A stretch of DNA of 64,000 nucleotides from Limnohabitans sp. 2KL-27 (GCF_001269345.1 NZ_CXOP01000001.1:434001-498000), one strand, 5' to 3'; positions 1 to 8,957 are shown, numbered from the stretch's first letter. A program made the numbers and translations. The notes: a model not told the origin generated them from the sequence alone.

Positions 1-508
1 GGCCCAAGGTCAGTCGAACGGCCTCCAGTCCATGGTTAGGGTCTTTGTAGCCCCCATTGCTGATGTGCAGCAAGCCCACCCCCAATTTGGTCTTTTCATT
101 GAGGCGGTACATGATGTCAAAAGTGGTTCTGAAGTTGAAATTGCCACTCAGTGACCGCACACGGTCTTCACCTTTGATGACCGAATAGGAGGGGTAAATG
201 AACAAAGTCATGTCAAAGCCTTTGACATCGATGGTTTTACCGATGCCAGGTCCGAACATGTAGGTGCCTTGGCCATTGAGCATGCCCGAGACGCCATACC
301 TCAAACCATAAAAACTCGTGGGCTTGGACTGGTAGGCAACATCCACCACACTCTTGGCCTTGGACAAAGAAAGGTCCCACTCTTTGTTGTGCACATCGGT
401 CATGTACGACACCGTGACGGTCTCTTTGTTGACGGTGGTGGGTTCTGGCACCGCCGCAAACCAAGCGGATCCCAAAATGACGCCAATGGCGGCTGCGCTG
501 TCAAACAT
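1..508 (-). CDS. pagL: PagL-like lipid A 3-O-deacylase (acyloxyacyl hydrolase), 3' end cut by window edge
   Basis: An outer-membrane beta-barrel lipase of this family removes the 3-O-linked acyl chain of lipid A. I translated 169 residues before the window edge. The triad spacing of PagL is seen: His148-x-Ser150-Asn followed by Glu162, the same 2 and 12 residue steps as His126/Ser128/Glu140 of Pseudomonas PagL, inside an HISNGG...PNHGLE stretch typical of the family. Alternating short hydrophobic strands (for example FDMTLFIYPSYSV) fit a barrel. The start at 508 is preceded by AAAGGAA. The N-terminus (MFDSAAAIGVILGSAWFAAV) is a plausible but weak signal peptide with an early Asp. Family assignment is fairly sure; activity is inferred. 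Confidence 0.72.
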   Translation of the reverse strand, partial: MFDSAAAIGVILGSAWFAAVPEPTTVNKETVTVSYMTDVHNKEWDLSLSKAKSVVDVAYQSKPTSFYGLRYGVSGMLNGQGTYMFGPGIGKTIDVKGFDMTLFIYPSYSVIKGEDRVRSLSGNFNFRTTFDIMYRLNEKTKLGVGLLHISNGGYKDPNHGLEAVRLTLG

Positions 509-514
509 GTGTCA

Positions 515-575
515 ATTCCTTTGATGGTTTTATTAATTGAAATATTAATATCAACAATTATCCTCCACCTACGAG
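515..575 (-). promoter_or_regulatory. A+T-rich upstream region of the PagL-like gene
   Basis: This stretch is strikingly A+T rich against a GC-rich background (runs such as TTAATTGAAATATTAATAT on the plus strand) and lies directly upstream of the minus-strand start at 508. It contains a TTGATA hexamer on the minus strand that could serve as a -35 box. It probably holds the promoter, but no exact -10 is convincing. The rest of the gap up to pgi (576-784) shows nothing else recognisable. Confidence 0.35.
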
Positions 576-784
576 GATCCACCCAAGCGCCCACTGGTTG
601 AATGCGATTGAAAGCAACCATGCCATTGAGTGGGGGACAAACCGCAGCCACTGAGCATCACTCTGGCACGGTGGTCTCAAGCCTTGGCAGCGTGGGGTGG
701 GCGTGGGGTGGCGTACCGGCGAGGGCTTAAGAAGAAAGCACGGGGGTGGCCGTTAGCCCCTGCCCCAACTCGGCGGCGACAGGC

Positions 785-2317
785 TCAGCGAAGACGCTGG
801 AGGAGTGCGGCGGTCGAAGCATCCAGCCCGGCGTTGTCGCCTGAGGCCATGCGCGCATGGATGTCTTGGGCCAAGACCTTGCCCAGCTCCACCCCCCACT
901 GGTCAAAGCTGTTGATGCCCCAAACCGAGCCACTCACGAACACGCGGTGCTCTTGTAGCGCGATCAATGCCCCCAGACTGGCGGGCGTGAGTTCGTCCAA
1001 GAGCAAAAAGGTGCTGGGCCGGTTGCCTGGAAAGTGCTTGTGCCCCCCCTCGTCGGCCTTCCCCAGCATCAGGGCCTGGGCTTGGGCGATCACGTTGGCC
1101 AGCAGCCACTCGTGGTGGTCTTTCAGACGGTGCGTGGGTTTTTTCACGGCGATGAATTCAACGGGCACCACATCCGTGCCCTGGTGCAGCATCTGGAAAT
1201 AGGCGTGCTGGCCGTTGGTGCCCGGCTCGCCCCACAACACCGGTGAAGTGCCAAAGGGCAGCGCATGGCCGTTGCGGTCCACGCGCTTGCCGTTGCTTTC
1301 CATCTCCAGCTGCTGCAGGTATGCAGGCAACCGGCGCAAGGCGCTGTGGTAAGGCGCAATCGAGCGGCTGGTGTAATTCAGGAAATTGCGGTACCAAACG
1401 TCCAGCAAACCCAAACGCACCGGCAGGTTCTGCGCCAGCGGAGCGCTCTGGAAGTGCTGGTCCATCGCGTGGGCACCCGCCAGAAAATCCCGAAAGCCCT
1501 GCGCCCCGATGGCGATGGCCACCGGCAACCCGATCGCCGACCAGACCGAATAGCGGCCGCCCACCCAATCCCAAAAACCGAAAGTGGTGGTGATCCCCCA
1601 TGCCGCAGCAGCTGCCACATTCGTGGTCAGCGCGGCAAAGTGGCGCGCCACATCGGTGCCGCCTTGGGCTTCAAACCAGGCCAGCGCCGAGCGGGCGTTG
1701 GTCAGGGTCTCGACGGTGGTGAAGGTTTTGGAAGCGATCAGGAACAGCGTGTTCTCGGCCTTGAGCCCTTGGAGCACCGCTGCCAATTCGTGGCCGTCCA
1801 CGTTCGACACAAAGTGAAAGCGCTTGCCCGGGATCGCGACATCCTGCAAGGCCAGCACCGCCATCTGCGGCCCCAGGTCCGAACCACCGATGCCGATGTT
1901 CACCACGTCGGTGATCTGTGCATCCGCGCGCACCTGCTCGGCGTAGGCCAGCATGGGCTTCAAGGTGGCGTGCACCCGGGCCAAGGGTTCGGCCAAAGCG
2001 CCACTCAAACTGCCTTCAGGTTGGCGCAGCAGCCAGTGCATCACGGCACGGTCTTCGGTGGGGTTGATCGCCTCGCCACGGAACATGGCATCGCGGTGCG
2101 AGGCCAGTCCGGTTTGCCGGGCCAGCTCTTGCAGCAGGGCTTCGGTGGCCGCGTCGGTGTGGTTTTTCGACAGATCGGCAAACACATGGGGGGCCACCTG
2201 ACTCAGGCTGGGCGCGCGCGCCTCATCGGTCGCCAACGCGGCGCGCAGGTCAAAGCCCACAAAGCCCTGCGCATGGGTTTGCAGGCTTTTCCAGGCGGGG
2301 GTCAGGTCGCAGCGCAT
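785..2317 (-). CDS. pgi: Glucose-6-phosphate isomerase
   Basis: Interconverts glucose 6-phosphate and fructose 6-phosphate in the cytoplasm. The 510-residue product has the family hallmarks in order: NIGIGGSDLGPQM near 142-155, SNVDGHEL, SKTFTTVETLTNA, the WGEPGTNGQHAYFQMLHQG segment carrying the catalytic Glu and His, and the C-terminal signature GINSFDQWGVELGK with the catalytic Lys. The ATG at 2317 lies one nucleotide after the tal stop (TGAGATG), so the two are translationally coupled. Next to tal, zwf and hexR it forms a sugar-phosphate module likely under HexR control. Length is usual for short bacterial Pgi. Confidence 0.96.
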   Translation of the reverse strand: MRCDLTPAWKSLQTHAQGFVGFDLRAALATDEARAPSLSQVAPHVFADLSKNHTDAATEALLQELARQTGLASHRDAMFRGEAINPTEDRAVMHWLLRQPEGSLSGALAEPLARVHATLKPMLAYAEQVRADAQITDVVNIGIGGSDLGPQMAVLALQDVAIPGKRFHFVSNVDGHELAAVLQGLKAENTLFLIASKTFTTVETLTNARSALAWFEAQGGTDVARHFAALTTNVAAAAAWGITTTFGFWDWVGGRYSVWSAIGLPVAIAIGAQGFRDFLAGAHAMDQHFQSAPLAQNLPVRLGLLDVWYRNFLNYTSRSIAPYHSALRRLPAYLQQLEMESNGKRVDRNGHALPFGTSPVLWGEPGTNGQHAYFQMLHQGTDVVPVEFIAVKKPTHRLKDHHEWLLANVIAQAQALMLGKADEGGHKHFPGNRPSTFLLLDELTPASLGALIALQEHRVFVSGSVWGINSFDQWGVELGKVLAQDIHARMASGDNAGLDASTAALLQRLR

Positions 2318-2318
2318 C

Positions 2319-3266
2319 TCAGGCTTGCTGCATCAACACTTCAAGCTTGACCGCATCGGCGCAAAACGCCCGAATGCCCTCGGCCAATTTCTCGGTGGCC
2401 ATGGCGTCTTCGTTCAGCGCCAATCGGAACGATGCTTCGTTGTAAGCCACCGCCGGCAAATCCATCGCCTGCGCTGCTGACGCATCCAGTGCCAAAACCA
2501 AAGGCGCTTCGCTGGCGGCCAGCTGTGCCAGCAACTCGGGGCTGATGGTCAGCAAATCGCAACCGGCCAACGCCGTGATCTGCCCAATGTTGCGGAACGA
2601 CGCCCCCATGACTTCGGTGGCGATGCCATGCTTTTTGTAGTGGTTGTAAATGGCGCGCACCGACTGCACGCCCGGGTCGTTGGCCCCGGACTGGGCCGAT
2701 TCGTCCCAAGCGGCGCCGGCAGACTTTTTGTACCAGTCGTAAATGCGGCCCACAAACGGCGAGATCAATTGCACTTGGGCTTGGCCACAAGCCACCGCCT
2801 GACAAAACGCAAACAGCAGCGTCAGGTTGCAGCGGATGCCTTCGCGCTCCAACTCGGCTGCGGCCTGAATGCCTTCCCAGGTGGCGGCGATCTTGATCAA
2901 CACGCGCTCACGCGGGATGCCTTGCGCCGCGTACAGCGCCATGATGCGGCGGGCCCGCGCCACGGTGGCGGCGGTGTCAAAGCTCAGGCGGGCATCCACT
3001 TCGGTCGACACGCGGCCTGGAATGGTGTTCAAAATCTCGCAGCCAAAACGCACCAGCAAATGGTCCATGACCACATCGAGCGGTTGGTCCCGGTGGGCCG
3101 CCACAGAGTCGGCCAAGAGCGGCGCGTATTCGGGCTTTTGCACGGCCTTCAAGATCAAGGACGGGTTGGTCGTCGCGTCCTGTGGCTGAAACTGAGCCAA
3201 CTGCCGGAAGTCGCCGGTATCGGCCACCACGGTGGTGAATTGTTTGAGGGCGTCGAGTTGGTTCAT
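2319..3266 (-). CDS. tal: Transaldolase
   Basis: Transfers a dihydroxyacetone unit between sugar phosphates in the non-oxidative pentose phosphate pathway. Seen are [15 protein letters not shown], the Schiff-base lysine segment [13 protein letters not shown], and [18 protein letters not shown] followed by [12 protein letters not shown], all typical of the TalB type. I chose the ATG at 3266 (MNQLDALKQ), which matches family N-termini. An ATG at 3281 and a non-ATG codon at 3320 are in frame but would run into the presumed operator. About 315 residues, the usual size. It is followed at one nucleotide by pgi and is divergent from zwf. Confidence 0.95.
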   Translation of the reverse strand: MNQLDALKQFTTVVADTGDFRQLAQFQPQDATTNPSLILKAVQKPEYAPLLADSVAAHRDQPLDVVMDHLLVRFGCEILNTIPGRVSTEVDARLSFDTAATVARARRIMALYAAQGIPRERVLIKIAATWEGIQAAAELEREGIRCNLTLLFAFCQAVACGQAQVQLISPFVGRIYDWYKKSAGAAWDESAQSGANDPGVQSVRAIYNHYKKHGIATEVMGASFRNIGQITALAGCDLLTISPELLAQLAASEAPLVLALDASAAQAMDLPAVAYNEASFRLALNEDAMATEKLAEGIRAFCADAVKLEVLMQQA

Positions 3267-3299
3267 GGGGGCTTTGTCCATACAGGCTTGAATTATCGA

Positions 3300-3339
3300 T
3301 GAAACAAAGTTACATTTCAAAGCAATTTTTTATGTAACT
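3300..3339. promoter_or_regulatory. Candidate HexR operator between tal and zwf
   Basis: Bases 3300-3314 form a 15-bp near-palindrome, TGAAAC-AAA-GTTACA (five of six positions symmetric), the length and TGTA/TACA end pattern of known HexR sites. An 8-bp perfect inverted repeat, AGTTACAT at 3308-3315 and ATGTAACT at 3332-3339, overlaps it. The site lies between divergent tal and zwf, and hexR is the gene after zwf. HexR in proteobacteria is a KDPG-responsive regulator of zwf-type genes. The assignment is by position and symmetry only. Confidence 0.6.
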
Positions 3340-3349
3340 CAAGAACAGC

Positions 3350-4813
3350 ATGGCTTTTGATCTGGTTTTCTTCGGCGGTACGGGCGATCTGGTGTGGCGC
3401 AAACTCATGCCGGCCCTGTTTCAGGCTTTTCGACACGACACCTTACCCGAAGGCGGCCGCATCATCGGTGTGGGCCGCGACGACCTGAGCGACGCGCAGT
3501 ACCGCCAGCAAATCCAGTCACGCTTTGAGCAAGTCGAGGGCGACAAACGCCCCAAGCCCGAAGAGTTCGCGCGCTTTGCTGCCATGCTGTGCTACGTGCG
3601 CATGGACCTGTCCAAGCCCCAAGCCTACGCGGCCTTGTCTGCACGCTTGGCCGAGCGCGAGACCGACCACGTGGTGATGTATTTGTCCACCGCGCCCAGC
3701 CTGTTCACCACCGTGTGCGAACAACTCTCCGCAAACGGCCTGAACACGCCCAAGACGCGCATCGTGCTCGAAAAACCGCTGGGCCACGACCTGGCCTCCA
3801 ACCGCGCCATCAACCACGCAGTGGGCCTGGCTTTCAAAGAGCAGCAAATCTTCCGCATCGACCACTACCTGGGCAAGCCCGGGGTGCAAAACCTGTTTGC
3901 CATGCGCTTTGGCAACGCCTTGTTCGAACCCCTGTGGCGACGCGAACACATCGCCAATATCCAAATCACCATGGCCGAAGAGTTGGGTGTGGAAAAGCGT
4001 GGTGGCTTTTACGACACCACGGGCGCCCTGCGCGACATGGTGCAAAACCACGCGCTGCAACTGCTGTGCGCCATCGCCATGGAGCCCCCCATCAACGCGC
4101 ATGCCGACGCCATCCGCGACGAAAAACTCAAAGTGCTGCGGGCCTTGAAGCGCTGGACTCCCGAGACCTTGAGCCAGCACGTGATCCGCGGGCAATACAA
4201 CGGCGGCAACATCTTTGGTCAGGCCGTGCCCGGTTACCGCGAGGAGCCTGGTGTCAGCCCGCAAAGCAGCACCGAAACCTTCGTCGCCTTGCGCACCGAA
4301 ATCGCCAACTGGCGCTGGGCAGGCGTGCCTTTTTTCATCCGCACCGGCAAACGCATGGCCGCGCGTGAGGCTTACATCGAGATCAACTTCCGCCCCACAC
4401 CGCACGAAATTTTCAAAAGCCCCATGGGCCATGCCAACAAACTGGTGATCCACCTGCAACCCAAGGATGGGCTGGAGCTGCACCTGTTCGCGCAAGGCCA
4501 AAGCAAAAGCGGCGAAGGCAGCGGTGGCGCGACGCTCAGCCCCGTGCACCTGGATTTGGACTTTGACAAACGCTTTGGCAGCCAACGCGTGGGCGCCTAC
4601 GAGCGCCTGCTGCTGGATGTGCTGGACGGCCGCCTGAACCTGTTTGTGCGCAGCGATGAACAAGAAGAAGCCTGGCGCTGGGTGGAGCCCATCCTGCAAC
4701 ACTGGAAAAACGACCCCACCGGCCCTCGCCCCTACGCCGCAGGCACCTGGGGCCCCAGTGCATCGAGCGCCATGATCGCGCGTGACGGCTTTTGCTGGTC
4801 CGAAGAAATTTAA
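3350..4813 (+). CDS. zwf: Glucose-6-phosphate 1-dehydrogenase
   Basis: Oxidises glucose 6-phosphate to 6-phosphogluconolactone with reduction of NADP, feeding the Entner-Doudoroff and pentose phosphate routes. The 487-residue protein opens with the nucleotide-binding loop FFGGTGDLVWRKL (Gly-Gly-Thr-Gly-Asp-Leu rather than the more common GASGDLA). It has the active-site motif RIDHYLGK near 172 and the ALRDMVQNHALQLL and FIRTGKRM segments of the C-terminal domain. The ATG at 3350 matches the family start, and its 5' region carries the HexR-like site. hexR follows 13 nt downstream, so both are probably co-transcribed. Confidence 0.95.
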   Translation: MAFDLVFFGGTGDLVWRKLMPALFQAFRHDTLPEGGRIIGVGRDDLSDAQYRQQIQSRFEQVEGDKRPKPEEFARFAAMLCYVRMDLSKPQAYAALSARLAERETDHVVMYLSTAPSLFTTVCEQLSANGLNTPKTRIVLEKPLGHDLASNRAINHAVGLAFKEQQIFRIDHYLGKPGVQNLFAMRFGNALFEPLWRREHIANIQITMAEELGVEKRGGFYDTTGALRDMVQNHALQLLCAIAMEPPINAHADAIRDEKLKVLRALKRWTPETLSQHVIRGQYNGGNIFGQAVPGYREEPGVSPQSSTETFVALRTEIANWRWAGVPFFIRTGKRMAAREAYIEINFRPTPHEIFKSPMGHANKLVIHLQPKDGLELHLFAQGQSKSGEGSGGATLSPVHLDLDFDKRFGSQRVGAYERLLLDVLDGRLNLFVRSDEQEEAWRWVEPILQHWKNDPTGPRPYAAGTWGPSASSAMIARDGFCWSEEI

Positions 4814-4826
4814 ACCGGAGACCCCC

Positions 4827-5672
4827 ATGCTCGACCGAATCAAAGCCTCTTTGCCGTCGCTGGCCCCGGCAGAACAACGCGTGGGCAAGCTGGTGCTGGC
4901 AGACCCACGCGCATTCGCCAATTTGCCTGTCACCGAGCTGGCCGACCGCTCGCACGTGAGCAAACCCACCGTGGTGCGTTTTTGCCGCAGCATGGGCTAC
5001 GACGGCCTGTCCGACTTCAAACTCAAGCTCGCGGGCAGCGTGAGCGAGGGCGTGCCCTTCATCCACCGCAGCGTCGACGCCGATGACAAAACCAGCGACA
5101 TCGCGGTCAAGGTGATCGACAACACCGTCGCCGCTTTTCTGAAGTACCGCAACGACGCCAGCTCCTTCGCGCTGGAGCACGCCGCACACGCCCTGGCCGC
5201 CACCCAAAAAACCAACCGCCGCATCGAGTTTTATGGCGTGGGCAACTCCGGCATCGTGGCGCAAGACGCGCAGCACAAATTCTTTCGCCTGGGCGTCAAC
5301 GCCATCGCCTACAGCGACGGCCACATGCAGGTCATGAGCGCGTCCATGCTCAAGCCGGGCGACTGCGCCGTGATCATCTCCAACTCCGGCCGCACCCGCG
5401 ACCTGATGGACGCCTGCGACATCGCCAAAAAACAAGGCGCCACCACCATCGTGATCACCGCCAGCGGCTCCCCGCTGGCCAGCGCCGGGCACATCCACCT
5501 CACCGCCGACCACCCCGAGGGTTACGACAAATACAGCCCCATGGTCTCGCGCCTGCTGCACCTGCTGATCATCGACATCCTGGCCACCACCGTGGCGCTG
5601 CGCATCGGCGAGGCCCTGCAACCAGCCTTGCGCGACATGAAGCAGAACCTGAGCAGCAAGCGCTACACCTGA
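4827..5672 (+). CDS. hexR: RpiR-family regulator HexR
   Basis: Represses central sugar-catabolic genes and responds to 2-keto-3-deoxy-6-phosphogluconate in characterised proteobacteria. The 281-residue protein has an N-terminal HTH_6 domain (about 1-77, with LPVTELADRSHVSKPTVVRFCRSMGY as the helix-turn-helix) and a C-terminal SIS sugar-phosphate domain (about 125-255, with FYGVGNSGIVAQDA and IISNSGRTRDLMDA). I chose the ATG at 4827, preceded by CCGGAG, over an in-frame upstream ATG at 4782 that lies inside zwf. It directly follows zwf and faces the tctE end with no clear terminator between. Confidence 0.9.
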   Translation: MLDRIKASLPSLAPAEQRVGKLVLADPRAFANLPVTELADRSHVSKPTVVRFCRSMGYDGLSDFKLKLAGSVSEGVPFIHRSVDADDKTSDIAVKVIDNTVAAFLKYRNDASSFALEHAAHALAATQKTNRRIEFYGVGNSGIVAQDAQHKFFRLGVNAIAYSDGHMQVMSASMLKPGDCAVIISNSGRTRDLMDACDIAKKQGATTIVITASGSPLASAGHIHLTADHPEGYDKYSPMVSRLLHLLIIDILATTVALRIGEALQPALRDMKQNLSSKRYT

Positions 5673-5720
5673 GCGCACATTCGGCCAGTCGGGCGGCTTC
5701 CCACAGGAAAGAATTCGGCT

Positions 5721-7142
5721 CTAGGCATGTGCCGCCTCTGGCCAACGCATGCGAATGGCGGTGCCGCGCCCACCACCCACCGGGCTGACGACGCTCACCT
5801 GCGCACCGTGCTGGCTGGCGATTTCCTTCACGATGGCCAGGCCCAGGCCGCTTCCGCTCACACCCGAAGGTGCGGCTCGGTAAAAGCGCTCAAACACATG
5901 GGCTTGGTGCTCGGGGGTGATGCCCGGGCCGTCGTCCTGCACTTCCAGCCAAGTCGCCCCGACACGCACCGTGATGTGTGTCCCCACAGGGCCATGGTGA
6001 ATGGCGTTGTCAATCAGGTTGCTCAAGGCCTCGTGCAGCAACAGGTCCACGCCCTGCACCTCGCATTGCGCCACCAGCGTCTCCAGCCCCAGGTCATCGC
6101 CCAGCTGGTGGGCGCGCATCAGGTGCTCTTGCGTCACGCGCCGCGCCAGCGCCACCAGGTCCACACTTTGCGGACTGTGCATTTCACGGGCATGCTCGAC
6201 CCGCGTCATGGCGAGCAGCTGCTCGGTCAGGCGCACTGCATCGTCGGTGGTTTGCATGGCCGCAGAAAGCAAGGCCTGCGCCTGCTGCGGCTCGGCATTG
6301 CGCTGGGCCAGCGCCAGCTGTGTTTTGAGAGCTGTGAGCGGCGTGCGCAGTTGGTGCGCGGCGTTGTCCAAAAAGCGTTTGCGGATGTCGATCAAGCGGC
6401 CCAAGCGGTCCAGGTAGCTGTTGAGCGTCCCGATCAGGGGCCGCAACTCGCGTGGCAAGTCAGGCGGCTGAATGGGCGAAAAATCATCTTCGGCCTTGCT
6501 CGCCAGTTGCTGGCGAAAGGCTTCCAGCGGCCGAATGCCACGCTGCACCCCCCAGATCACCAAACCCGCAGCCGCCAGCAGCAGCAAACCTTGGCTGCCC
6601 AGGGTGTCCCACAAAATATGCTGGATGAGCAGCTGACGCGCCTCCATGGTTTCTGCCACGGTGATCTTGATCAAGGGATCGGCCAGGCCCGCGTCCTCGA
6701 TGACGTGCCGAAGTTGGGCCACACGCACGGGCTGGTTCAGGTAGACCCCGTCGTCGAACTGCACCAAGGCAAAGAACTTCACCGCCGACTGCGTGCGCAC
6801 TGGGGCATCAGGCAAGTCCGCTACCCCGGCCAGCCACTGACCATCGGTGCGGGTGATTTTGTAAAACAGCCGTGAGCCGGTGTGGTTTTCAAACAAGTAG
6901 CCTGCGGCCTTCATCACGTCCAGCTGCAAGCGCCCCTCGCGCCAAGACAACTCTTCGGCCAGGGTGCGCGCAGCCAGGTACAAAGACCGGTCGTAAGCCT
7001 CATTGGCCGCCTGCACCGCGTTGCCATAGCCCACCCAGGCGTTCACGCCGATCAGCGCCACCAGAGGCAACAAGATCCAACTGAGCAAGCGCCGGCGCAG
7101 CGAGGCCACAGCTCCGATCGCAGGCGCTGGCGTCGCGGTCAT
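5721..7142 (-). CDS. tctE: TctE-like sensor histidine kinase
   Basis: Inner-membrane sensor kinase pairing with the adjacent response regulator; TctE-type kinases control tricarboxylate uptake. The 473-residue protein has one membrane segment at about 20-40, a roughly 140-residue periplasmic sensor, a second segment at about 183-203, a HAMP-like linker, and the H-box DNAAHQLRTPL with phospho-acceptor His263. The N-box NLIDNAIHHGP, G1 DDGPGI and G2 GSGLGLAIV follow. Its ATG overlaps the end of tctD by 4 nt. The neighbouring tctCBA genes on the opposite strand make a tricarboxylate or similar organic acid the likely signal. Confidence 0.82.
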   Translation of the reverse strand: MTATPAPAIGAVASLRRRLLSWILLPLVALIGVNAWVGYGNAVQAANEAYDRSLYLAARTLAEELSWREGRLQLDVMKAAGYLFENHTGSRLFYKITRTDGQWLAGVADLPDAPVRTQSAVKFFALVQFDDGVYLNQPVRVAQLRHVIEDAGLADPLIKITVAETMEARQLLIQHILWDTLGSQGLLLLAAAGLVIWGVQRGIRPLEAFRQQLASKAEDDFSPIQPPDLPRELRPLIGTLNSYLDRLGRLIDIRKRFLDNAAHQLRTPLTALKTQLALAQRNAEPQQAQALLSAAMQTTDDAVRLTEQLLAMTRVEHAREMHSPQSVDLVALARRVTQEHLMRAHQLGDDLGLETLVAQCEVQGVDLLLHEALSNLIDNAIHHGPVGTHITVRVGATWLEVQDDGPGITPEHQAHVFERFYRAAPSGVSGSGLGLAIVKEIASQHGAQVSVVSPVGGGRGTAIRMRWPEAAHA

Positions 7143-7846
7143 GCGCGCCCCGATGGGGAGGTCAGCATGTAACCCATGCCGCGAAACGTGGTGATCACGA
7201 CTTCGGGCGCAGTCCCATTGGAGGCCGCTGATGATTCGAGCTTTTTGCGCAAGCGGTAAATGAGCACCTCGACCGCATCCAGACCGGTGGCCTCATCGGC
7301 AAACACCTCGGTGTGCAATTGCTCCTTGCTCACTGTGCGCTGGGGCGAAGACAACAACACGCGCAGCGCAGCAGCCTCGCGCTGGGTCAGTGCCAACACC
7401 TGACCGTCCAGTTGGGCGGTGCCGTTTTCCGGCTGCATCTCCAAAGGGCCCCAGCGCAAGGCCGTGTTTTTGACGCGCCCTTGGCGGCGCAGCAGCACCT
7501 GCAAACGGGCTTCGAGTTCGCTCAAATCAAACGGCTTGGGCAAATAGTCATCGGCGCCCATGTTCAGACCCAACACCCGGTCCGGGACGCTCGCACGCGC
7601 CGTCAACACCAGCACCGGCACCGCATCCCCCCGCGCACGCAAGTTCTGCAGCACGCTCAGGCCGTCTTGACCTGGCAACTGCAAATCGAGCAACACCGCA
7701 TCGAAGCCATGACCCGGTTGCAGACTGCGCTCAGCCGCGTGGCCATCGGTGGCAAATTCCACGGCCATGCCGCCCTGGCGCAAGGCCGTTCCCAGCCATA
7801 AGGCAATGTCAGGGGTATCTTCCACCAGCAAAATTCGGGGGGTCAT
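7139..7846 (-). CDS. tctD: TctD-like OmpR-family response regulator
   Basis: DNA-binding response regulator of 235 residues. The receiver domain has the acidic pair at Glu9/Asp10, phospho-acceptor Asp54 in VLLDLQLPGQDG, Thr82 and Lys104 in DDYLPKPFDLSE. A winged-helix C-terminal domain follows, with LTQREAAALRVLL and DAVEVLIYRLRKKL. I chose the ATG at 7846; a longer in-frame reading to 8518 runs through the divergent transporter gene and is not credible. It is the first gene of a tctD-tctE pair with a 4-nt overlap, transcribed away from tctCBA, which it probably activates. Confidence 0.85.
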   Translation of the reverse strand: MTPRILLVEDTPDIALWLGTALRQGGMAVEFATDGHAAERSLQPGHGFDAVLLDLQLPGQDGLSVLQNLRARGDAVPVLVLTARASVPDRVLGLNMGADDYLPKPFDLSELEARLQVLLRRQGRVKNTALRWGPLEMQPENGTAQLDGQVLALTQREAAALRVLLSSPQRTVSKEQLHTEVFADEATGLDAVEVLIYRLRKKLESSAASNGTAPEVVITTFRGMGYMLTSPSGRA

Positions 7847-7875
7847 GAGAGCCTGAGGGTATTCACTGAATGGGT

Positions 7876-7900
7876 TTGACAGGTGATTGACAGCTTGACG
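7876..7900. promoter_or_regulatory. Triple TTGAC direct repeat in the tctD/tctC divergent region
   Basis: TTGACA occurs at 7876-7881 and again at 7887-7892, an 11-bp step, followed by TTGACG at 7895-7900. OmpR-type regulators usually bind direct repeats about one helix turn apart, so this is a plausible TctD site. Any one copy could instead be the -35 box of the tctC promoter. The divergent region spans 7847-7982 and shows no other strong signal. Confidence 0.4.
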
Positions 7901-7982
7901 ACTGGCTCGGCAACACAATCGTGCCACCTGCCCAAGGTGCGTGCCTGGCAGAGGTCGTTTTATTTTCACACAGGAGACCCGC

Positions 7983-8957
7983 ATGTCCATTTCCAAACGC
8001 GACTTTCTGGCCCTCGGCGCTGCCGCTGGTGCTTCCATGGCTCTGCCCGCTTGGGCCCAGGCCAAACCGCTGATCTCCAGCATCCACATGTTTGTGCCCG
8101 CCGCCCCCGGCGGCGGCTGGGACGGCACCGCCCGTGCCATGGAGCGCGCCGCCAAGGCCGCAGGTCTCGTCGGCACCATGCAGTTTGAAAACGTCGGTGG
8201 CGCCGGCGGCATGGTCGGTCTGCCCCGATTTGTGAACCAGCGCAAAGGCCAGGGCAACACCCTCATGGTCGGCGGCTCGGTCATGATCGGCGCAGGTATC
8301 GCCAACAAGAGCCCCGTGACCATCAAGGACGTGACCCCGATTGCCCGCCTGACCGAAGAAGCCGGCGTGATCGTGGTGCCCGCCAACGGCAAGATCAAGA
8401 CCTGGAAAGAGCTGGAAGCGGCCATCAAGGCCAACCCCAAAGCCGTCTCGGTAGCCGGTGGCAGCGCAGGCGGCACCGACCACCTGATTTTGGGCATGTT
8501 GATCAAGGCCTTGGGCAAGAACCCGCGCGAAGCGGCCTATGTGGCCTTTGCCGGCGGCGGCCCCGCCAACGCGGCGATTTTGGGCGGCCAGGTCAGCGCA
8601 GGCATTTCGGGCTACTCCGAATTCGAAGAGCAAATCAAAGCCGGCCGCATGATCCCGCTGGCCGTGTCGGGCAAGCGCCGCATCCCTGGCGTCAATGTCC
8701 CCACTTTGACCGAATTGGGCATCAACGTGACCGAATCCAACTGGCGCGGCGTGTTCGCGCCCCCCGGCATCTCGGCTGCTCAACGCGAAGCCATGATCGA
8801 CTTTGTCACCAAACTCAACGCCTCGGCCCCCTGGAAGCAGGAATTGGAAACCCGCAAGTGGACCGACGCCTTCATGACCGAGCGCCCCTTTGAGCGCGAC
8901 CTGGCCAAGGACATCGAAGAGAAAGCCGTCTTGATGAAAGAACTGGGCCTGGCATGA
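7983..8957 (+). CDS. tctC: TctC/Bug-family periplasmic tricarboxylate-binding protein
   Basis: Captures an organic acid in the periplasm and delivers it to the TctAB membrane pair. The 324-residue protein starts with a signal peptide containing an RDFLALGAAAGASMALPAWAQ stretch. Its single Arg after Lys makes it only partly Tat-like. The start at 7983 is preceded by CAGGAGA; an ATG at 7941 is rejected because it only adds a non-signal leader. The two-lobed TctC fold is indicated by VPAAPGGGWDGTARAMERA and FENVGGAGGMVGL. It overlaps tctB by 4 nt, so tctCBA is one operon. The exact ligand cannot be read from sequence. Confidence 0.9.
   Translation: MSISKRDFLALGAAAGASMALPAWAQAKPLISSIHMFVPAAPGGGWDGTARAMERAAKAAGLVGTMQFENVGGAGGMVGLPRFVNQRKGQGNTLMVGGSVMIGAGIANKSPVTIKDVTPIARLTEEAGVIVVPANGKIKTWKELEAAIKANPKAVSVAGGSAGGTDHLILGMLIKALGKNPREAAYVAFAGGGPANAAILGGQVSAGISGYSEFEEQIKAGRMIPLAVSGKRRIPGVNVPTLTELGINVTESNWRGVFAPPGISAAQREAMIDFVTKLNASAPWKQELETRKWTDAFMTERPFERDLAKDIEEKAVLMKELGLA

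Noticed and set aside
3518..4993. Long minus-strand frame of about 490 codons across zwf and hexR
   Set aside because: It is antisense to zwf and hexR, which have clear catalytic and HTH motifs; the His/Gln/Ala-rich translation has no family pattern.
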